Of a stretch of 64,000 bases of DNA, positions 13,081 through 24,089 are shown in pieces. The translations under genes were made by a program, and so were the position numbers. Every line of letters starts with the position of its first letter. The first letter of the stretch is position 1. Below the pieces are notes generated by a model. That model searched no databases, was not told the DNA's origin, and saw only the letters and a list, made by a program, of their open reading frames with translations. Origin of the DNA: Epiperipatus broadwayi (lineage: Eukaryota; Onychophora; Udeonychophora; Euonychophora; Peripatidae); contig JAQFVV010000501.1 of the NCBI GenBank assembly GCA_028023455.1, positions 62,001-126,000 of the forward strand. Direction: 5' to 3'.

Positions 13081-13615
13081 CAATAATAAAATTATGACAA
13101 ATCGGTGATTATATCTAAACTGTCATATGAAGCACATCTACCAGAGTGAATTTGCCCAATTTTTGCCATATCATGTCATTTGAAATGAGTTATAATACAT
13201 ATAAAGATTGTTAGTGAAAGAAGAAAATGATGACTAGTAATAATATGGGTGCTGTGACTAACGTGTTTGAGAAATATGAAAAATAAAATAGATGATAGAT
13301 TATTCTTATATGATCACTAGGTGTCAGTGTTGTTCTGAAACCCCTTGATAATACTAATATCACACCAAGCGGCAGAGTATTATAAAAATCAATTTTCACT
13401 GATGGAAACAAAACCCAGTCATTGGTCTGAAGATGAGGATTTGGTAGCATCACATTATAATTCTCATTTATGGTGAATATAACATCTCTTGGAATCACAT
13501 GACTACATATATATGTGAAAGGATCATGTGATCTTGATGTTGGTATTTTATAGTTAGCTAAGTGTTTTAGTGCATCAGTTTTGTTTAATAAACGAACTAA
13601 AATTTTCATTCAAAT
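13081..13615. other. Noncoding DNA with a chance 132-codon minus frame
   Basis: A minus-strand frame at 13211-13609 is open for 132 codons but shows no family resemblance. It ends in low-complexity hydrophobic sequence with no exon context. I treat it as chance, or as the outer part of the degenerate tandem repeat that follows. Confidence 0.35.
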
Positions 13616-14440
13616 TCCAATCTGTTATCTATGGGATTCAAATATTAAGACTTTCTGATTGATTTGATTATATGACGTGCTTATGGTAATTGGCAGATAC
13701 AGATGGCATATTGCCATAAAATATCTACTTCATCAATAAAGGAAAAAGCCAGAAACAGATCTGGAGATGGGAGTCTTATAGCTCTATCCCATTGATTACT
13801 CAGGTAGTTCTAGAGAAGGGTGAAGATAATTATACTGGAAAACATGTGATATGTGTGAATGATAATGCATAATTAACAAAGACTAACATATTTTGTGTTT
13901 AACATGGTGTTTGCAAACTAACTTACAATCTAAGGTTTTTAAATCAAAGCTTCATCAGTTATTTTCGGACTCAAAATATTGTATGATTCCCTGAGAAATT
14001 AACTATGATGATGACGATTGGCAGATACAGATGGTCTTGTGCTTATAAAATGTCTTTACTGATGAATGAAAAAGTCAGAAACAGCTCTGGAGATTCGAAT
14101 TTTATAACACTATCTCATCAGGCATCCATTGATTACTAAAGTTTACATCAGATGTCTCTGTGGTAGGTTTTATATAACTGCTTCTAAAAACACATGTGCA
14201 GAGAGATTCATATGACAATGTTGGTGGTAATATATAATTGATAGACATTAATTTTCTATGTGATTTAATACAATGGTAGCAACTAACTTGGCACTGAAAT
14301 TTCCTGAATCAAAGTTGAACATGTTATTTTTGGGACTTAAACATCTTATGACTTTCAAGATGTTAACTATTCAATTATCTGACAGATGCTTCCGGATACA
14401 ATTATAAAATGTTAATGTGAAATAGAATATAAAATGATGA
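13616..14440 (+). repeat. Degenerate tandem array, about 340-bp unit, retrozyme-like (family D)
   Basis: Three old copies are recognisable by landmarks spaced about 340 bp apart: GGCAGATACAGATGG at 13693 and 14023, a relic at about 14380, and GCCAGAAACAG / GTCAGAAACAG followed by TCTGGAGAT at 13748 and 14074. The middle copy carries a full hammerhead-like fold (separate entry); in the first copy the CTGATGA box is lost. The period and the single ribozyme per unit match the organisation of metazoan retrozymes. Confidence 0.6.
14043..14107 (+). ncRNA. Hammerhead ribozyme-like motif (family D)
   Basis: The core CTGATGA (14059-14065) is followed by a short stem II (TGA with TCA, preceded by one extra A) and GAAA at 14078-14081. 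A small helix III then ends in TC at 14086-14087, the predicted cleavage site. Helix I has two segments: TCTTTA pairs with TGGAGA (two G-U pairs), and TTATAAAA pairs perfectly with TTTTATAA across an internal loop. The extra base at the foot of stem II and the weak helix III suggest partial decay. The eight-bp outer helix is the strongest evidence that this is not chance. Confidence 0.6.
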
Positions 14441-17400
14441 GCATATGAGAGAAAAGTGTTTGGGTTTGTAGCTAATTGTATTTTACAATATATACATGTG
14501 AAACAATAGAATACCTTTTTACATGTTTGTGTAAATATTTATAAAAACTTTGACTTGCTAATCCAACTGTCTATGTGCACGTGAAATATGAAATAGGTTT
14601 TAGTAGTATTGCTCTGTCAGGTTAAGTGCAGTGATATGATTTCATATTTGAGAGCTAAAGGTATTGGAAACAAATTCAGCATTTCACTTCCAGCTTTTGG
14701 ATGTCACATGACCTACTGAGTGATTAATCATTCAGTTTATGAGGTAATCCAAAAATAACTAGAATCATTCTCTGGTTTGTCATCTATTGTAGTATATGCT
14801 TTAACTATTACACACTTCTTGCGGGAATCTTTTTGCATCAATTTGCCAAATGTCAACACTGTTTAAAAATTGTGATGCCACATAGCACATGTTTTTTATA
14901 AAGTGCATTTCATGTATTTGTCAAGTTTTGTAATGAATGAAAAGTTTGAACATTGTGGAATTCTGCTTCCATTTACAGAAAATGGCAGGGAAAATAGTCG
15001 TAATGCTTGAAACAGATTACAAGAAAATGGATCTTGTAAAAATATGAGTTCATGAGTGGCTAAATTTAAATGTTAAATTTACCACATCCCTAAAAAAACA
15101 TGGCAGATGAAGTTCAAATTCAAAATGAGGCTGATTTTTTTTTATGCAAATGGCATTTTTCTTTCAAATTTACTTTGTAATGATCAGACATTTTTTCTGC
15201 AAGTTCTGAAATATTTACATGATGTAGTAAAATGTAAACATCCCCTTTTGTGGCAAAGAGAAGAGTGCAAGCTTTATCCCGACAAAATATATCTCTCAAA
15301 ATCTTGAGTGTGCAACACATTTTAATTATATTCAACATGACCCAGCTTATCTATCACCTACATTTGCTCAATCTCATTTTGTATGATTTTTTTAAATCTC
15401 TCAAATGAAAAAATGTTTTCTTTTTTTTGCAGATTTATAAGGGGTGAAAAAAAATGCCACAGGCATTAAAATGCATCACTTTGCAAATATTCCCAGACTA
15501 CTTTGAAAAATGTAAAACACATTCAAACCAGTACATTGCATCAAATGGATAATAATTTGAAAGCGATTACATTAATATAACATTTAAAAATAAATAAACA
15601 TTTTTTTATTAGGAAATTCCGATTACTTTTGAAAATCCCCGCATAATTGTATTAACATTACTAATAATATTTTTTCAATAGTATGTTTGGTGAGTTCAAG
15701 CCTGGGAACTTGTAGGATCAGTATAAAACCTATGTGCAATGGAGATCTGTAATAAATGTATGTAACGCAATCAGATATATGGATTTAATTCATCTCTCAT
15801 TAGATGAAAGAGATTATAAACCATTACCTGAATGTAAAACTATTTTTCTCTTATTATACAATTACTTTAGGAAATCCTGTGACATAATCTAGTAATTATG
15901 GAACATCAGATCAATAGCTTGAATTGTATGTTTAAGTATAGTATTTGTTTTATAAATATGAATAAATTCAAACCCAATCACCTTGACAACAGCTTGCTGA
16001 CATTCTATTGGTTTATTTAAGCATTAATTGCAGTAAAAAATGAGTGATGCTTTGCTGATATTCTATTGGATTGTTTAAGCATAAGAGCTGTTATAATGTA
16101 ATTTATATGTATGTGTGATGTAATTTACATATATACATGTGTGTGTGATTTATGTATATGATATTTAAATTGATTGTGTGACTTATACCTGGTATTTAAA
16201 CTTGTCATGTGACATCAAACATTTACTACATGGATTAAGCAACAGTGATCAGGGTTTTTAGAATTGATGAAGATTTATGGTGAGTGATGCATTATAACGC
16301 TGTAAATCCAAGTGGTAATATTTATTGTTAGCACAATCAGTATATATGTATTATCAGCGGAACAATAATTTTCAACTTCCAATTGTTATTTATTTTAATG
16401 CAGTACTCTATAGTAGTGTAGCCATTCTATGTAATGAATGAAAAATGAATCCACTTTTATTGATATTTCAAGCTCTTATATGGATAGCAATTAAATCAAT
16501 GACATTTATTTAAGAAAATTTCAGTTTAGTGGTTTGTGCAGCTTCAATCAAATGCAATTTCAAGTATCCATAATCCATTCTTCCAAAACGCATTTCATTT
16601 ATACACTTTTTAAAGAAAATGTAAATAAGCAAGTAAAAACTATAAATAAAATTGATGAATTTAGTAAAATTGATTAAAGGTTATTACAAACAATACATTA
16701 GCTGCCATTATTCTTTCTCTTGCTACACTCTCACTAATTCTAATGCAGTTTAGCTTTTCATATTAAAATACATTGAAAACACACCATTTTTTGGGGTTTT
16801 TTTCTGACCAAACTATTGATATATTACAATGATTTATCCAAGTAAATTTTCTTAACAAATCATAATTCTCTTAACTTGTCTCATATAAGGTCTGAATTGT
16901 TTACTTCAGAGATAATATGGTAGGTCTGGAAGTTTAAATTGCCCTTTTATGGCTATCTGCTATTTCCATAAGCTTTTTTTAAAATACCTAAACCATAAAC
17001 TAATTAATATTGAATTATTAATTTTTAAAAAATCTGAAGAAATCATTATTTTTCAGACAATTGGTAAAGATAGAAATCTATTAATCCTGCCTTCATTTTT
17101 TTTTTGGTTTTTTTTTTTTTTTCTAATCTGGTTTTTACAGCATTTGCAAGATTACTTTCAGAAAATTATTGGAATAAAAAAATATGAACTTTTGCAGAGT
17201 TTATTAAATATTTGTTATTTTTGCACAATAACCTATATATATATATAATCCATCTGAATGTTTGTTTGTAAGGCTGTCACATGTTAAATGTGAATGGTTA
17301 TCCGTAACACTGTTAAATTCTCGATTAAAAAATTAAAAAAAAAAAAACTTTAAATTTGTTTTTATAAATAAGTAATTATACCTAATTAAATCATAATTTA

Positions 17401-17570
17401 TATGATAAGCATTTTATGTATGTGGTCATATGTATCAGTTGTTTAAGATGAAATGGATATTTAAAGGGAGCTTGAAAGTCTGGGTTCAAATCCCTTTAAT
17501 TACATCTAGCTTAAAATATAAATATTATACATGTTTTTAATTATATATATATATCAACATTTTTCTGTGT
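14441..17570. other. AT-rich noncoding DNA with minor repeats
   Basis: No exon was recognised. A tRNA-SINE-like block may lie at about 14605-14760, with GGTTAAGTGCAGTGATATG and a degenerate box B. A short direct repeat (GATATTCTATTGGATTGTTTAAGC and its variant) occurs at about 16000-16080. Open frames at 15.1 kb overlap on both strands and look like chance. Confidence 0.35.
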
Positions 17571-17581
17571 ATTTTTTCTTT

Positions 17582-17612
17582 CTGATGAAAACCAGTCCTC
17601 TGGTTGAAATAT
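17582..17612 (+). ncRNA. Possible hammerhead relic
   Basis: CTGATGA is followed by one extra A, then a perfect 6-bp stem (AACCAG / CTGGTT, loop TCCT), then GAAA. This is the right order and spacing for a hammerhead stem II. I could not find a convincing helix I or cleavage site, so only half of the motif is supported. It may be a truncated PLE or retrozyme end just outside the LTR element. Confidence 0.3.
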
Positions 17613-18702
17613 TATATTATTTCTTGGATTTATAAGTCTTTTTTTTGTTTTTATTATATATATATGTGTGTGTGTGTGTGTATTATAATAGTAACTTCTT
17701 CCAGTTTTTATTATTAACCAAATATACTCATATCTCTAATGAAATAATTTATAAATATAAAATCTATTTGAATATTTTAATATGTATATACATATATATA
17801 TATATATATGTGTGTGTGAACTTTAAACAATAGATACATTAATGTCAAGCTTTTGAGTAAAATGCCAGATTTGAAGTTGAGTAATAAATAATTTTATATA
17901 TATTTTATTATTAAATCTTAATGTCTATTGAACAATTAATATTTGAATTAAGCATGAACTTGTAACAAAACACGAGGAGATTGATTCGTTCTCTTGTTTT
18001 AAAAAGAGAAGAAAATAAAATCATTTCTCTTTAAAATAACTTTTTCTTTTATAAATATTACTGTTCAATGTTTAGAATTTAAATATTAACTTTTCCAAAT
18101 TAAGATAATCTATGGATTAAAAAAAATCTGCAAGGAGAATATATTTCATTTTCTATCAAATCTTAAAAGGAATAGCAATATAAAAGAAAAGAACATTTCT
18201 TTGAGTTTTTGGAAACTATGTTATTCTAACACTTCATTATTTTATATATATATATATAAAATAAGATATATTATATATATTCATTATATATATATATATA
18301 TATAAATTTAAGATAATTATATATATATATATATATTAAGGATAAAACAATGTGCAGTGAGTAGTATAATTATTATATCATAAAAGGTTTCGAAACCAGC
18401 TTACATGTTATTTTGAAAAAAATTAATTGAAAGGAATGTCTAATGATGATAGAAAAATGGAGATTAAGAACATCATCATTCGAAGAATATTTACTTTATA
18501 TTATATCAATCAAGTAATTGGATATTATTAACAGTTTATCAATTAAGGATAAATAAATCATCATTATTCCAATGGATTAATATACTTCGTAAAAGATCTT
18601 CATTAGGATTATGAACTATAGACTTAAATATCTACTCTCAACTCTGGAAAATAAGTTTTCTTTATTATTTATTTATTATATATTATAATAATACTTATAT
18701 TA

Positions 18703-18821
<119 letters not shown>

Positions 18822-19360
18822 CAAATTTGGCATCACATCATTATATCTTAATAGGAATATTTATGTTTAATATTAAACATAACTTAAAGCTTGACATAAC
18901 TCATCAAAAATTAGATGAAGGATACAAAAATGGTCACTATTTAACAGATATTTAAAATAAGTTTATTATATATATAATATAATAAACATTATATGTATTT
19001 TATTTATTATAAATGCATATAATATATAAGTTGTACAATTGTAAATAGTACTTATATATTAATAATTATAAAATAATGGAATAAAGATTGTAAATAAATT
19101 AATATTATATAAATGATTAATTTTTGAATCTAGATATTGTTTTATATATCTGTTAATTTAAATTATATTCTTCAATTATAGTTTATCATAACACAGAATT
19201 TTATCATAGCGTATTAAATAGGAATAGTATTTATTAATATTTTATTATGGTAGAATTCATTCTTATTTATTTATTAATATTTTATTTATCTTTTACATTA
19301 TATTTTTATTGTTTATTAAATATTGAGTTATTAACTGTATCTCTTTGTCTAATCATTATT

Positions 19361-19365
<5 letters not shown>

Positions 19366-19435
<70 letters not shown>
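19366..19435. repeat. (TA)n microsatellite at a nested insertion
   Basis: This is a long TA tract where the right LTR has only a short one (about 25694-25710). The nested PLE derivative begins at its 3' edge, and a second short TA tract follows the insertion at about 19944. Confidence 0.95.
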
Positions 19436-19439
<4 letters not shown>

Positions 19440-19579
19440 ATTACAAGCATAAAGCTAAACTAGTCAATATAAAATCAAAACTACCCCAAATCCAAAATTA
19501 AACCAGACCAGCATAAAAATAATATTAAAACACAACCTAAGGTTTCACTGCTAGAAGCAGACTTCTCAAGTGTAGAGTT

Positions 19580-19807
19580 AAAAATAGATATCTTAGTTCT
19601 GCTTTGTATGTCCATGAAAAAGATACAGGCCACACTATTGATTTTGATGAAGCTAAGGTTGTCTTCTTTGAGAGAAATGAAATCAAAAGAAGAATTAAAG
19701 AGTCTTTATTATTGAAAATTTATGATTCTGAAGCAATTAACTTATTTAAGAGTTCTTTTAATATTAAGGGTGGATGGGAAGTGAATGGATTTGTGGGTAG
19801 TTTTTAA
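19580..19807 (+). pseudogene. PLE GIY-YIG endonuclease C-terminal fragment
   Basis: The reading frame contains LSSALYVHEKDTGHTIDFDE, then AKVVFFERNEIKRRIKESL. This is the classic PLE endonuclease tail pattern (S-x-H-x(6)-GHxIDF-x2-AKV-x(6)-KRxxKES). The catalytic GIY-YIG motif and the whole reverse transcriptase are missing, so this is a 5'-truncated copy carried between inverted termini. The open part is 67 codons from the first ATG at 19604 and also reads upstream of it. Confidence 0.8.
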
Positions 19808-19844
19808 TAGTATATATAATGTGTGTTTTTTTTTATTATTTCTT

Positions 19845-19895
19845 TACACTTGAGAAGTCTGCTTGTAGCAGTGAAACCTTAGGTTGTGTTTTAAT
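19845..19895 (+). ncRNA. Decayed hammerhead-like motif in PLE terminal repeat
   Basis: The order is CTTGAGA (a diverged CTGANGA), a stem with CTGC/GCAG, then GAAA. A helix III ACC-TTA-GGT follows, and then T, the expected UH cleavage context. TACA before the core can pair with TGTG after it. The core has changed, so activity is doubtful. The opposite arm (about 19524-19573, minus strand) carries the same motif. Confidence 0.4.
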
Positions 19896-20512
19896 ATTAT
19901 TTTTATGCTGGTCTGGTTTAATTTTGGATTTGGGGTAGTTTTGATATATATATATATATTAGTATTATAAACATCATATGAATGTCAATTATTAATTAAT
20001 GCTTATATAAAGGCATATTAAATAATAACTTGTTTTGAAATTATCCCTGAAAAGAGATAATTGCAAATTCTCCATGAGTTTGAATATCGTGGCGTAATGG
20101 TGACTGAAAGAGGGATGAGAGATGGATGAACTAGTCTAAATTATATTAAAACTTATTTAAAAATTATTGAGCTAGCATAATAAAGATAGATATAATCATG
20201 GACTTAGTATTTCATCGATTCATTTCTAGCATTCTACCTGAAGACCCAAAGTCTGATTGTAGTGAAATACATATCCTCTTTCTAGGGAATTTAATCATCC
20301 CATTATATTTAACAAGACCAAGTTAGACTTTAAATATAATCCATTCTGTTATATTTGGCGAACCTAACTGTGAAGCATTAAGTTAATGATTTCCAAGCAT
20401 TAAATATAATCGATTCTTCTAAATTTGACACATCAACTGGGATGATTAAATGCCATTCTGTTATATTTGGCACCTCAACTAGGACTATCAAATATATCCG
20501 TTCCGTTATATT

Positions 20513-20523
20513 TGGCGCGCAAT
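20513..20523 (+). promoter_or_regulatory. Putative primer-binding site
   Basis: TGGCGCGCAAT lies immediately downstream of the left LTR end. It resembles PBS sequences complementary to tRNA-Lys 3' ends (TGGCGCC...), with one change. It would prime minus-strand synthesis. The LTR-internal repeats make the exact LTR/PBS border uncertain. Confidence 0.45.
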
Positions 20524-20987
20524 GTTTTAGGCATTGAACACTTAAGTTCATCACAGGTATAAATTATATACTATTACATATTTAGTATATTAACTGGGGC
20601 TTTGAATCAATGATTCTATATTATTACATATAGTGAAAAAGTCATGGATAGATTAATTGATTATTCTTAGTAACAAGTATGTTGTTATGAAGATTCATAT
20701 GGTGTTTATAATGGCAAGATTAAAATATTATTAAAAATGATAATATATATAATATGATTTAGAGAGATCAATATTTAAATAACTAATTATTAAATTGTGT
20801 TTTAAATAAGAGTTAAGTGGGATAAAGTTTTTCTATAGACATAGATGTTTAAAAATATACACATATATCATTAGAACATCATAAGTATATATAAATAGCA
20901 TGAAGTGGTAAAGAACTTTACGATATAATATTTTGGATATAAAAATATATAAACTTGTGTAATATTTGAATTAAGTTAAAATTTGTT

Positions 20988-21455
20988 ATGCTTCGAAGTG
21001 GGAAAATGTTTTCAAACAAAGATATTGAATGCTCTAGTCAAATGCAAGATGATTTGCAAAGTGAACTAAGTGATGATATTAATATTATAGAACAATCATC
21101 ATTAGTACAAGCACCTGGGGGTTCTACAACCATAGTTGAATACCCTCAACAAACACAGAGTTTAGATCAAGTGTTATCTCAAACACAAAATATAGTTGAT
21201 GAAGATATAAATCAATCATCTAAAATTGAGATTAACCAATCACTTAATGTTAATACAACGAAGGTTACAGATAATAATGCAGCTATGATGGAAATGTTAC
21301 AAATATTTATGAAGAATATAAATAGTAATATTAGTAGTTTAAGTCAAAAATTGGTTGATATGAATAAAAAATTAGATGATGATAGTACTAGTTCAAAAAA
21401 TGAAATTAAAAGTGATCTATATGATAACAAAAGGGAAGATAAAAAATTACAATAG
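20988..21455 (+). CDS. Gag-like ORF1 of the LTR element
   Basis: A 155-codon open frame starts MLRSGKMFSNKDI, rich in N, D, S, Q and E. Near residues 97-130 it has a likely coiled-coil segment (MLQIFMKNINSNISSLSQKL, then VDMNKKLDDD). A highly polar, coiled-coil N-terminal product directly after the LTR and PBS is typical of Gag. No zinc knuckle (CCHC) is seen. ORF2 begins in another frame right at its stop codon, so a -1 frameshift or re-initiation would be needed to join them. No canonical slippery heptamer is evident at the overlap. Confidence 0.5.
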   Translation: MLRSGKMFSNKDIECSSQMQDDLQSELSDDINIIEQSSLVQAPGGSTTIVEYPQQTQSLDQVLSQTQNIVDEDINQSSKIEINQSLNVNTTKVTDNNAAMMEMLQIFMKNINSNISSLSQKLVDMNKKLDDDSTSSKNEIKSDLYDNKREDKKLQ

Positions 21456-22789
21456 GAGATGGAAAAGAATTTTTACCTGGTAAACCTTATCATTGGCATG
21501 ATTGGTACATTGTTTGTACTCAAAATTGTTTGTATATTTGGAGTAAATATGTAGTTTTAAGGTTATATAAAAATAGTAATGGATGGATTGAAATTATTTT
21601 GGATGGAAAATTTGTTACTGTGTATAGTAAAGATGATTTTTGTGAAAGGGATGGTCTAGAACTATATTTAAAAGAATTGCAGAGTGCACGTAATCAAGTT
21701 AAACCTGGTACTCCAAGTCAATCTATTTTATCTTTAATTGATTCAACATGTTTAGCTATTGGAAATTGGTCTTTTATGTATGAAACAGATGATAGAATTA
21801 TTATTCGTAATTCAAATAAGCAAAAACAAGTTATTATCTTTCAAAAAGATTTGCCTGGTTTTATTTTTGAATCCAATCAAAATAATAAACATTCTTATAA
21901 TGCTGAAACTTTACTTGATACTGAATTTTCTACTGGTTGGATATCTCAGATTCCCAATGATGGAATAGAAAAATATCCTATTAATTTTATTTTAGAGGAG
22001 ACAATATCAACTCCACAAATAAATTCCATTAAAACAATCATGAATGATACAATGCAGATTAAGGTCAACAATCAACAAGAAGAACTTCAAACTTACTTTG
22101 AATGTAATGATGATACCCAGAGTAAATCATTATTAGTTCAATTGATTACTACAGAAGAAAATTATCAAAACCACTATGATATTACACAACAGAGTAAAGA
22201 TATAAAGAGTCAGCATAACATTTTTGGAATGGTTAATTTAAATCCATTAAGTTCAAAAGAAATTGTGGAAATGAATGAAGTAAAGAGTTTCCAAAACACA
22301 CAAGTCATGGAGATGCAACAAACAGAGATAAAGTATAAGACTCAAGATGGTAAAAAAATAGAAAATGAAGTAGTGAATGATTTGGAAATTGTTGTTAAAG
22401 ATCTTGATAAGATAAATGACCCTAACCCAGAATCTATTTTTTCACATCAGGTATTATTTGAGATAAGGGATGATTCTCTTAAAACTAATATAGATATCTA
22501 TGATAATAATAAAGAACAGAGTCTTAGTCAAAATCATTTAGAATTTATTAAAAAAGATCCACAACAAATAATTATCTCTAATAATAGATTAAATTTTCAG
22601 TATTATATAATGCCTGAAACTGAAAATTATTTTATTAATATTGATTTAGAAGGATTAAATTTAAATACTTGTAGAGTTAATAATGAAAATGAATTATTAA
22701 CTTCTCAAATGAGTATTTCAGAAATTCAAAAAGGTCATACATTCCATAAGTTATGTAATACTTATGAAGGTCCATTTACATTCATTTAA
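21443..22789 (+). CDS. Unrecognised ORF2 of the LTR element
   Basis: The open frame runs from just after a stop at 21440 to 22789, about 448 codons; the first in-frame ATG is well inside. It starts KITIGDGKEFLPGKPYHWHD and contains aromatic-rich, globular-looking sequence for about 150 residues (WIEIILDGKFVTVYS, NWSFMYETDDRIIIR). A long acidic, N/Q-rich, probably disordered segment follows. I see no protease DTG/DSG, RT YxDD, RNase H or integrase core. The last residues (HKLCNTYEGPFTFI) closely resemble the integrase GPY/F segment 600 bp downstream, suggesting a partial duplication or deletion joint. Its length in such AT-rich DNA argues for past selection. Confidence 0.55.
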   Translation, partial: KITIGDGKEFLPGKPYHWHDWYIVCTQNCLYIWSKYVVLRLYKNSNGWIEIILDGKFVTVYSKDDFCERDGLELYLKELQSARNQVKPGTPSQSILSLIDSTCLAIGNWSFMYETDDRIIIRNSNKQKQVIIFQKDLPGFIFESNQNNKHSYNAETLLDTEFSTGWISQIPNDGIEKYPINFILEETISTPQINSIKTIMNDTMQIKVNNQQEELQTYFECNDDTQSKSLLVQLITTEENYQNHYDITQQSKDIKSQHNIFGMVNLNPLSSKEIVEMNEVKSFQNTQVMEMQQTEIKYKTQDGKKIENEVVNDLEIVVKDLDKINDPNPESIFSHQVLFEIRDDSLKTNIDIYDNNKEQSLSQNHLEFIKKDPQQIIISNNRLNFQYYIMPETENYFINIDLEGLNLNTCRVNNENELLTSQMSISEIQKGHTFHKLCNTYEGPFTFI

Positions 22790-23235
22790 CAACATGAATT
22801 ATAGTGCTTAATGAAGATAAGCACATATTATGGAAGGACTTTCAAGGGTTATGACCATTTGAAAATGAAAATAGACAATGAATAATGATTGAACCCATTA
22901 TAGTTTGTTAAAGAAAAAAAAATGTATATATAGAAATTTTGATGACATAAACATTGATGAAGGAACTAGATATAGAAAAATTAAATTAAACATGTATACA
23001 CTTGTTTAATGAAATTTAATCTTTGGTTACTTGATCTAGAATAGGAAGTAGACCAAATGGTTAATATGATAAGGTAATAAAATGCCAACATAATTTATAA
23101 ATCTATAAAGTATAGATATACAATTATAGATGTATATGTATATAAGTATGTATAAGAAGAATACTTACTAGTCTTGGAGAAATATTCTCACCTATCTGAC
23201 TACACTTTCATCAAATTATACCTATATTATTTAAA

Positions 23236-23564
23236 AAATATAAACCTATTATTTATGAACCCAAAATAAATGGAGAAAATGACATTTTACAAGCTCATAA
23301 ACAACTTGTTAAAATGGCAGGTAATAGAAGTCGGAATAAAAAAAATGTATTTATGAATTTAAAGTTGGAGATAAAGTTTTGATAAAGACTTTCCATCCCA
23401 GTAAACCATTAGAGAATAAATATCATAAATTCTACAACACATACGAAGGACCTTATACTATCATTAAAAAGGCAGGTCCAAATGCATTTTGGATTAACCA
23501 AGAAGGAGAGATTCGTGGTACATATAATTCACGAATTTTAAAACCTTATTTTGGCTGTTTATAA
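23236..23564 (+). pseudogene. Integrase C-terminal (GPY/F module) remnant
   Basis: Reading PIIYEPKINGENDILQAHKQ, then LVKMAGNRSR, a one-base shift at the A-run near 23345, then LKVGDKVLIKT and FYNTYEGPYTIIKKAGPNAF and RILKPYF. This is the integrase C-terminal DNA-binding module of Ty3/Gypsy-class elements, including the diagnostic GPY followed by a hydrophobic strand. The catalytic D,D-35-E core that should precede it is absent. The intact part is 23379-23564. Confidence 0.75.
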
Positions 23565-24074
23565 TGTTATATAAAGAAATAAGGTGAATATCAAGATAAG
23601 TATTGGGCAGTGTAAACCATACGGTTGTATAAAAAAAATAATAGTGATCAATGTAAAAAAAATATAGTTAAGAACATTACCTTTGATGAGGGTATTCTTT
23701 AATGCCTTGAAATAAGTAAAAACAATAGAGTCAATTCATATTAATAAATGGATACTCTAGTATTTATTTAGTCCTTTTCAAATCCATAAGTCTTAAAGAA
23801 GCAGGAATAAGGCTAGTAAATATATTTGTGTTGTCCAAGAAGGAAACACATTATTTTATTTATTTATTTTTTAAATTTTAACCATCAAAGTCCTTAATTT
23901 TTTTTGATCATTATCAAAAGAATAATATAGCCCAAGTATAAGGAAAGATATAACAGTTAAAAAAAAATTCAACCCTTCATAAAATCCAAGTATAAATGTA
24001 ATTAAATTATAAGAACATACTAAAATATTTGTAAGTATTTAAAATTTTAACTTAAATTAAAATTTTAAATTTCC

Positions 24075-24089
24075 GAAGGGAAGGGGAAA
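24075..24089 (+). promoter_or_regulatory. Polypurine tract
   Basis: GAAGGGAAGGGGAAA immediately precedes the right LTR start, the expected position of the plus-strand primer of an LTR retrotransposon. It fixes the orientation of the element as +. Confidence 0.85.

Larger units (their letters stand above)
19436..19945 (+). mobile_element. Nested 0.5-kb PLE derivative with inverted termini
   Basis: This segment is absent from the right LTR, so it inserted after the LTR element integrated. It is bounded by long inverted repeats (about 19475-19573 and 19845-19943, near identical over about 99 bp). Between them lies the C-terminal end of a PLE endonuclease. Inverted terminal copies are a known outcome of PLE integration. 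Each arm carries a decayed hammerhead-like segment (AAGTCTGC, loop, GCAG, then GAAACC), as reported for PLE terminal repeats. Both sides of the insertion are TA tracts. Confidence 0.8.
20511..24089 (+). mobile_element. Internal region of the LTR retrotransposon (non-autonomous)
   Basis: The internal region between the two LTRs holds a primer-binding-like site, a Gag-like ORF, a long unrecognised ORF, an integrase C-terminal remnant and a polypurine tract. Protease, reverse transcriptase, RNase H and the integrase catalytic core are not visible, so the copy cannot be autonomous. The GPY/F-type integrase end places its parent near Ty3/Gypsy elements (family knowledge; not proven here). Confidence 0.75.

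Noticed and set aside
13211-13609. 132-codon minus-strand ORF
   Set aside because: No family resemblance, low-complexity C-terminus and no splice context; it lies next to a degenerate repeat.
13925-13960. CTGATGA on the minus strand in repeat D followed by AAAAACC
   Set aside because: Stem II and helix I do not form, and the GAAA box is changed; the other unit lacks the motif.
15107-15338. Overlapping open frames on both strands at 15.1-15.3 kb
   Set aside because: They mirror each other on opposite strands, have no motif and no exon borders; chance frames.
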